34,042 nt of DNA from positions 1 through 34,042 of IMG/VR virus record IMGVR_UViG_3300036761_001709. One strand, written 5' to 3'. Made by a program: the position numbers and the translations under genes. Under the pieces are notes generated by a model, which worked only from the letters and a program-made list of their open reading frames with translations, had not been told where the DNA came from and made no database searches. This DNA comes from a virus. Positions 33,633-34,042 of this stretch are shown in pieces. How positions within the stretch are numbered: the stretch's first letter is position 1; the number at the start of each line of letters is the position of its first letter.

Positions 33633-34042
33633 ATGACTACTATTAAAAAAGGTTATCGTTTGACAGTAACTTCGTGGGAGAATGATTCTGATAACCATTG
33701 GACCATTTCTCATGAAGGATACACGCAAGAAGAAATGGCTTTCTTAGTCGACTTTGTACAGTTGTTTTATTCAAAGAACGATTACAAAGGCCGGGAGGGA
33801 TTTGGTAATATGTACGACCCGCATCAGTGCGAATGGGAAGGTTTGGTGGCAGCATTTACCAAACTCGTCAAAAAACATGGTGTGACAGTTCTCAATACAT
33901 TAGAGTACGAAGTCACACAAGAGGAAATGAGTGACGAAAATACTTCGAGCGATCTCGTCTCTGAGCTTCACGGAAAATTTTTTGGTTACGGGGACTTTAC
34001 GACACGTGTATTGGACACTTTTATTGTCGAATACATTCCGAT
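33633..34042 (+). CDS. Conserved phage protein, 3' partial
   Basis: ATG 33633 (GAGGG upstream) opens a frame that runs off the end of the window: at least 136 residues starting MTTIKKGYRLTVTSWENDSDNHWT. The opening K-GYRLTVTSWENDxDN is a pattern I remember from a widespread family of hypothetical proteins in large tailed phages. Acidic, soluble, no membrane segment or known catalytic motif. Confidence 0.8.
   Translation, partial: MTTIKKGYRLTVTSWENDSDNHWTISHEGYTQEEMAFLVDFVQLFYSKNDYKGREGFGNMYDPHQCEWEGLVAAFTKLVKKHGVTVLNTLEYEVTQEEMSDENTSSDLVSELHGKFFGYGDFTTRVLDTFIVEYIP

Overview
The window looks like an accessory, late-expressed region of a large T4-type myovirus that infects a Gram-negative bacterium. 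The main evidence is a recurrent T4-type late-promoter element (TATAAATA or a one-base variant such as CATAAATA) in front of genes on both strands, together with T4-superfamily gene types, homing endonucleases of two classes, and about forty tRNA genes in 34 kb. Coding sequence is AT-rich, genes are short and packed, and start/stop overlaps are common. No integrase, transposase, insertion sequence or CRISPR array is visible. The host cannot be named from this sequence.

Layout. 1-5774: the end of a GH108-type endolysin, an NAD-dependent leucine dehydrogenase homologue, a secreted HENVH metalloprotein, a GIY-YIG endonuclease on the minus strand, a calcineurin-type phosphoesterase, a bifunctional NMN adenylyltransferase/Nudix protein and a P-loop nucleoside-kinase-like protein (possible NAD salvage pair). 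5810-7504: an initiator-like tRNA-Met, a second GIY-YIG endonuclease, a structured non-coding stretch and a phage ribosomal protein bS21 homologue. 7637-13728: a zinc-ribbon protein, a membrane/coiled-coil protein, a secreted trypsin-like protease (minus strand), an eroded HNH endonuclease against tRNA-Arg, a VWA-domain protein, and a 589-residue protein with DEH repeats and an internal duplication. 13729-14377: no convincing protein gene, but many strong hairpins, a late promoter and an intrinsic terminator (candidate ncRNAs). 14378-20920: the dense tRNA array, interspersed with three more HNH genes, a GNAT-like gene, small conserved phage genes and gene debris. 20922-24900: three diverged paralogues of an unrecognised family, an LRR-like protein, ClpS and more tRNAs. 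24990-27600: a 2H phosphoesterase resembling the anti-CBASS nuclease Acb1, small membrane and zinc-ribbon proteins, tRNAs and a structured RNA region. 27659-32246: a tandem-AAA+ MoxR-like ATPase with a partner carrying HEXXH and VWA domains. 32337-34042: tRNA-Leu and tRNA-Ser genes, thioredoxin and an unfinished conserved phage gene.

How the parts fit together. Much of the window concerns translation and host takeover: tRNAs for most amino acids (all five Leu anticodons; no clear Ala, Asn, Ile, Lys or Thr), an initiator-like tRNA, bS21, ClpS, thioredoxin, NAD metabolism, and a probable counter-defence phosphodiesterase. The tRNA array is in flux. All four HNH genes lie directly 5' of a tRNA. 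One of them separates a tRNA-Leu 5' half from a 3' half whose acceptor strand matches it perfectly. Several protein genes borrow their stop codon from a tRNA, three tRNA 5' halves sit alone, and several tRNAs have anticodon loops or variable arms that break the usual rules. Several late promoters lie inside inverted repeats positioned so that read-through RNA would hide the ribosome binding site while the late transcript would expose it, a layout known from T4. All domain calls are from motif recognition by eye; no database search was run.
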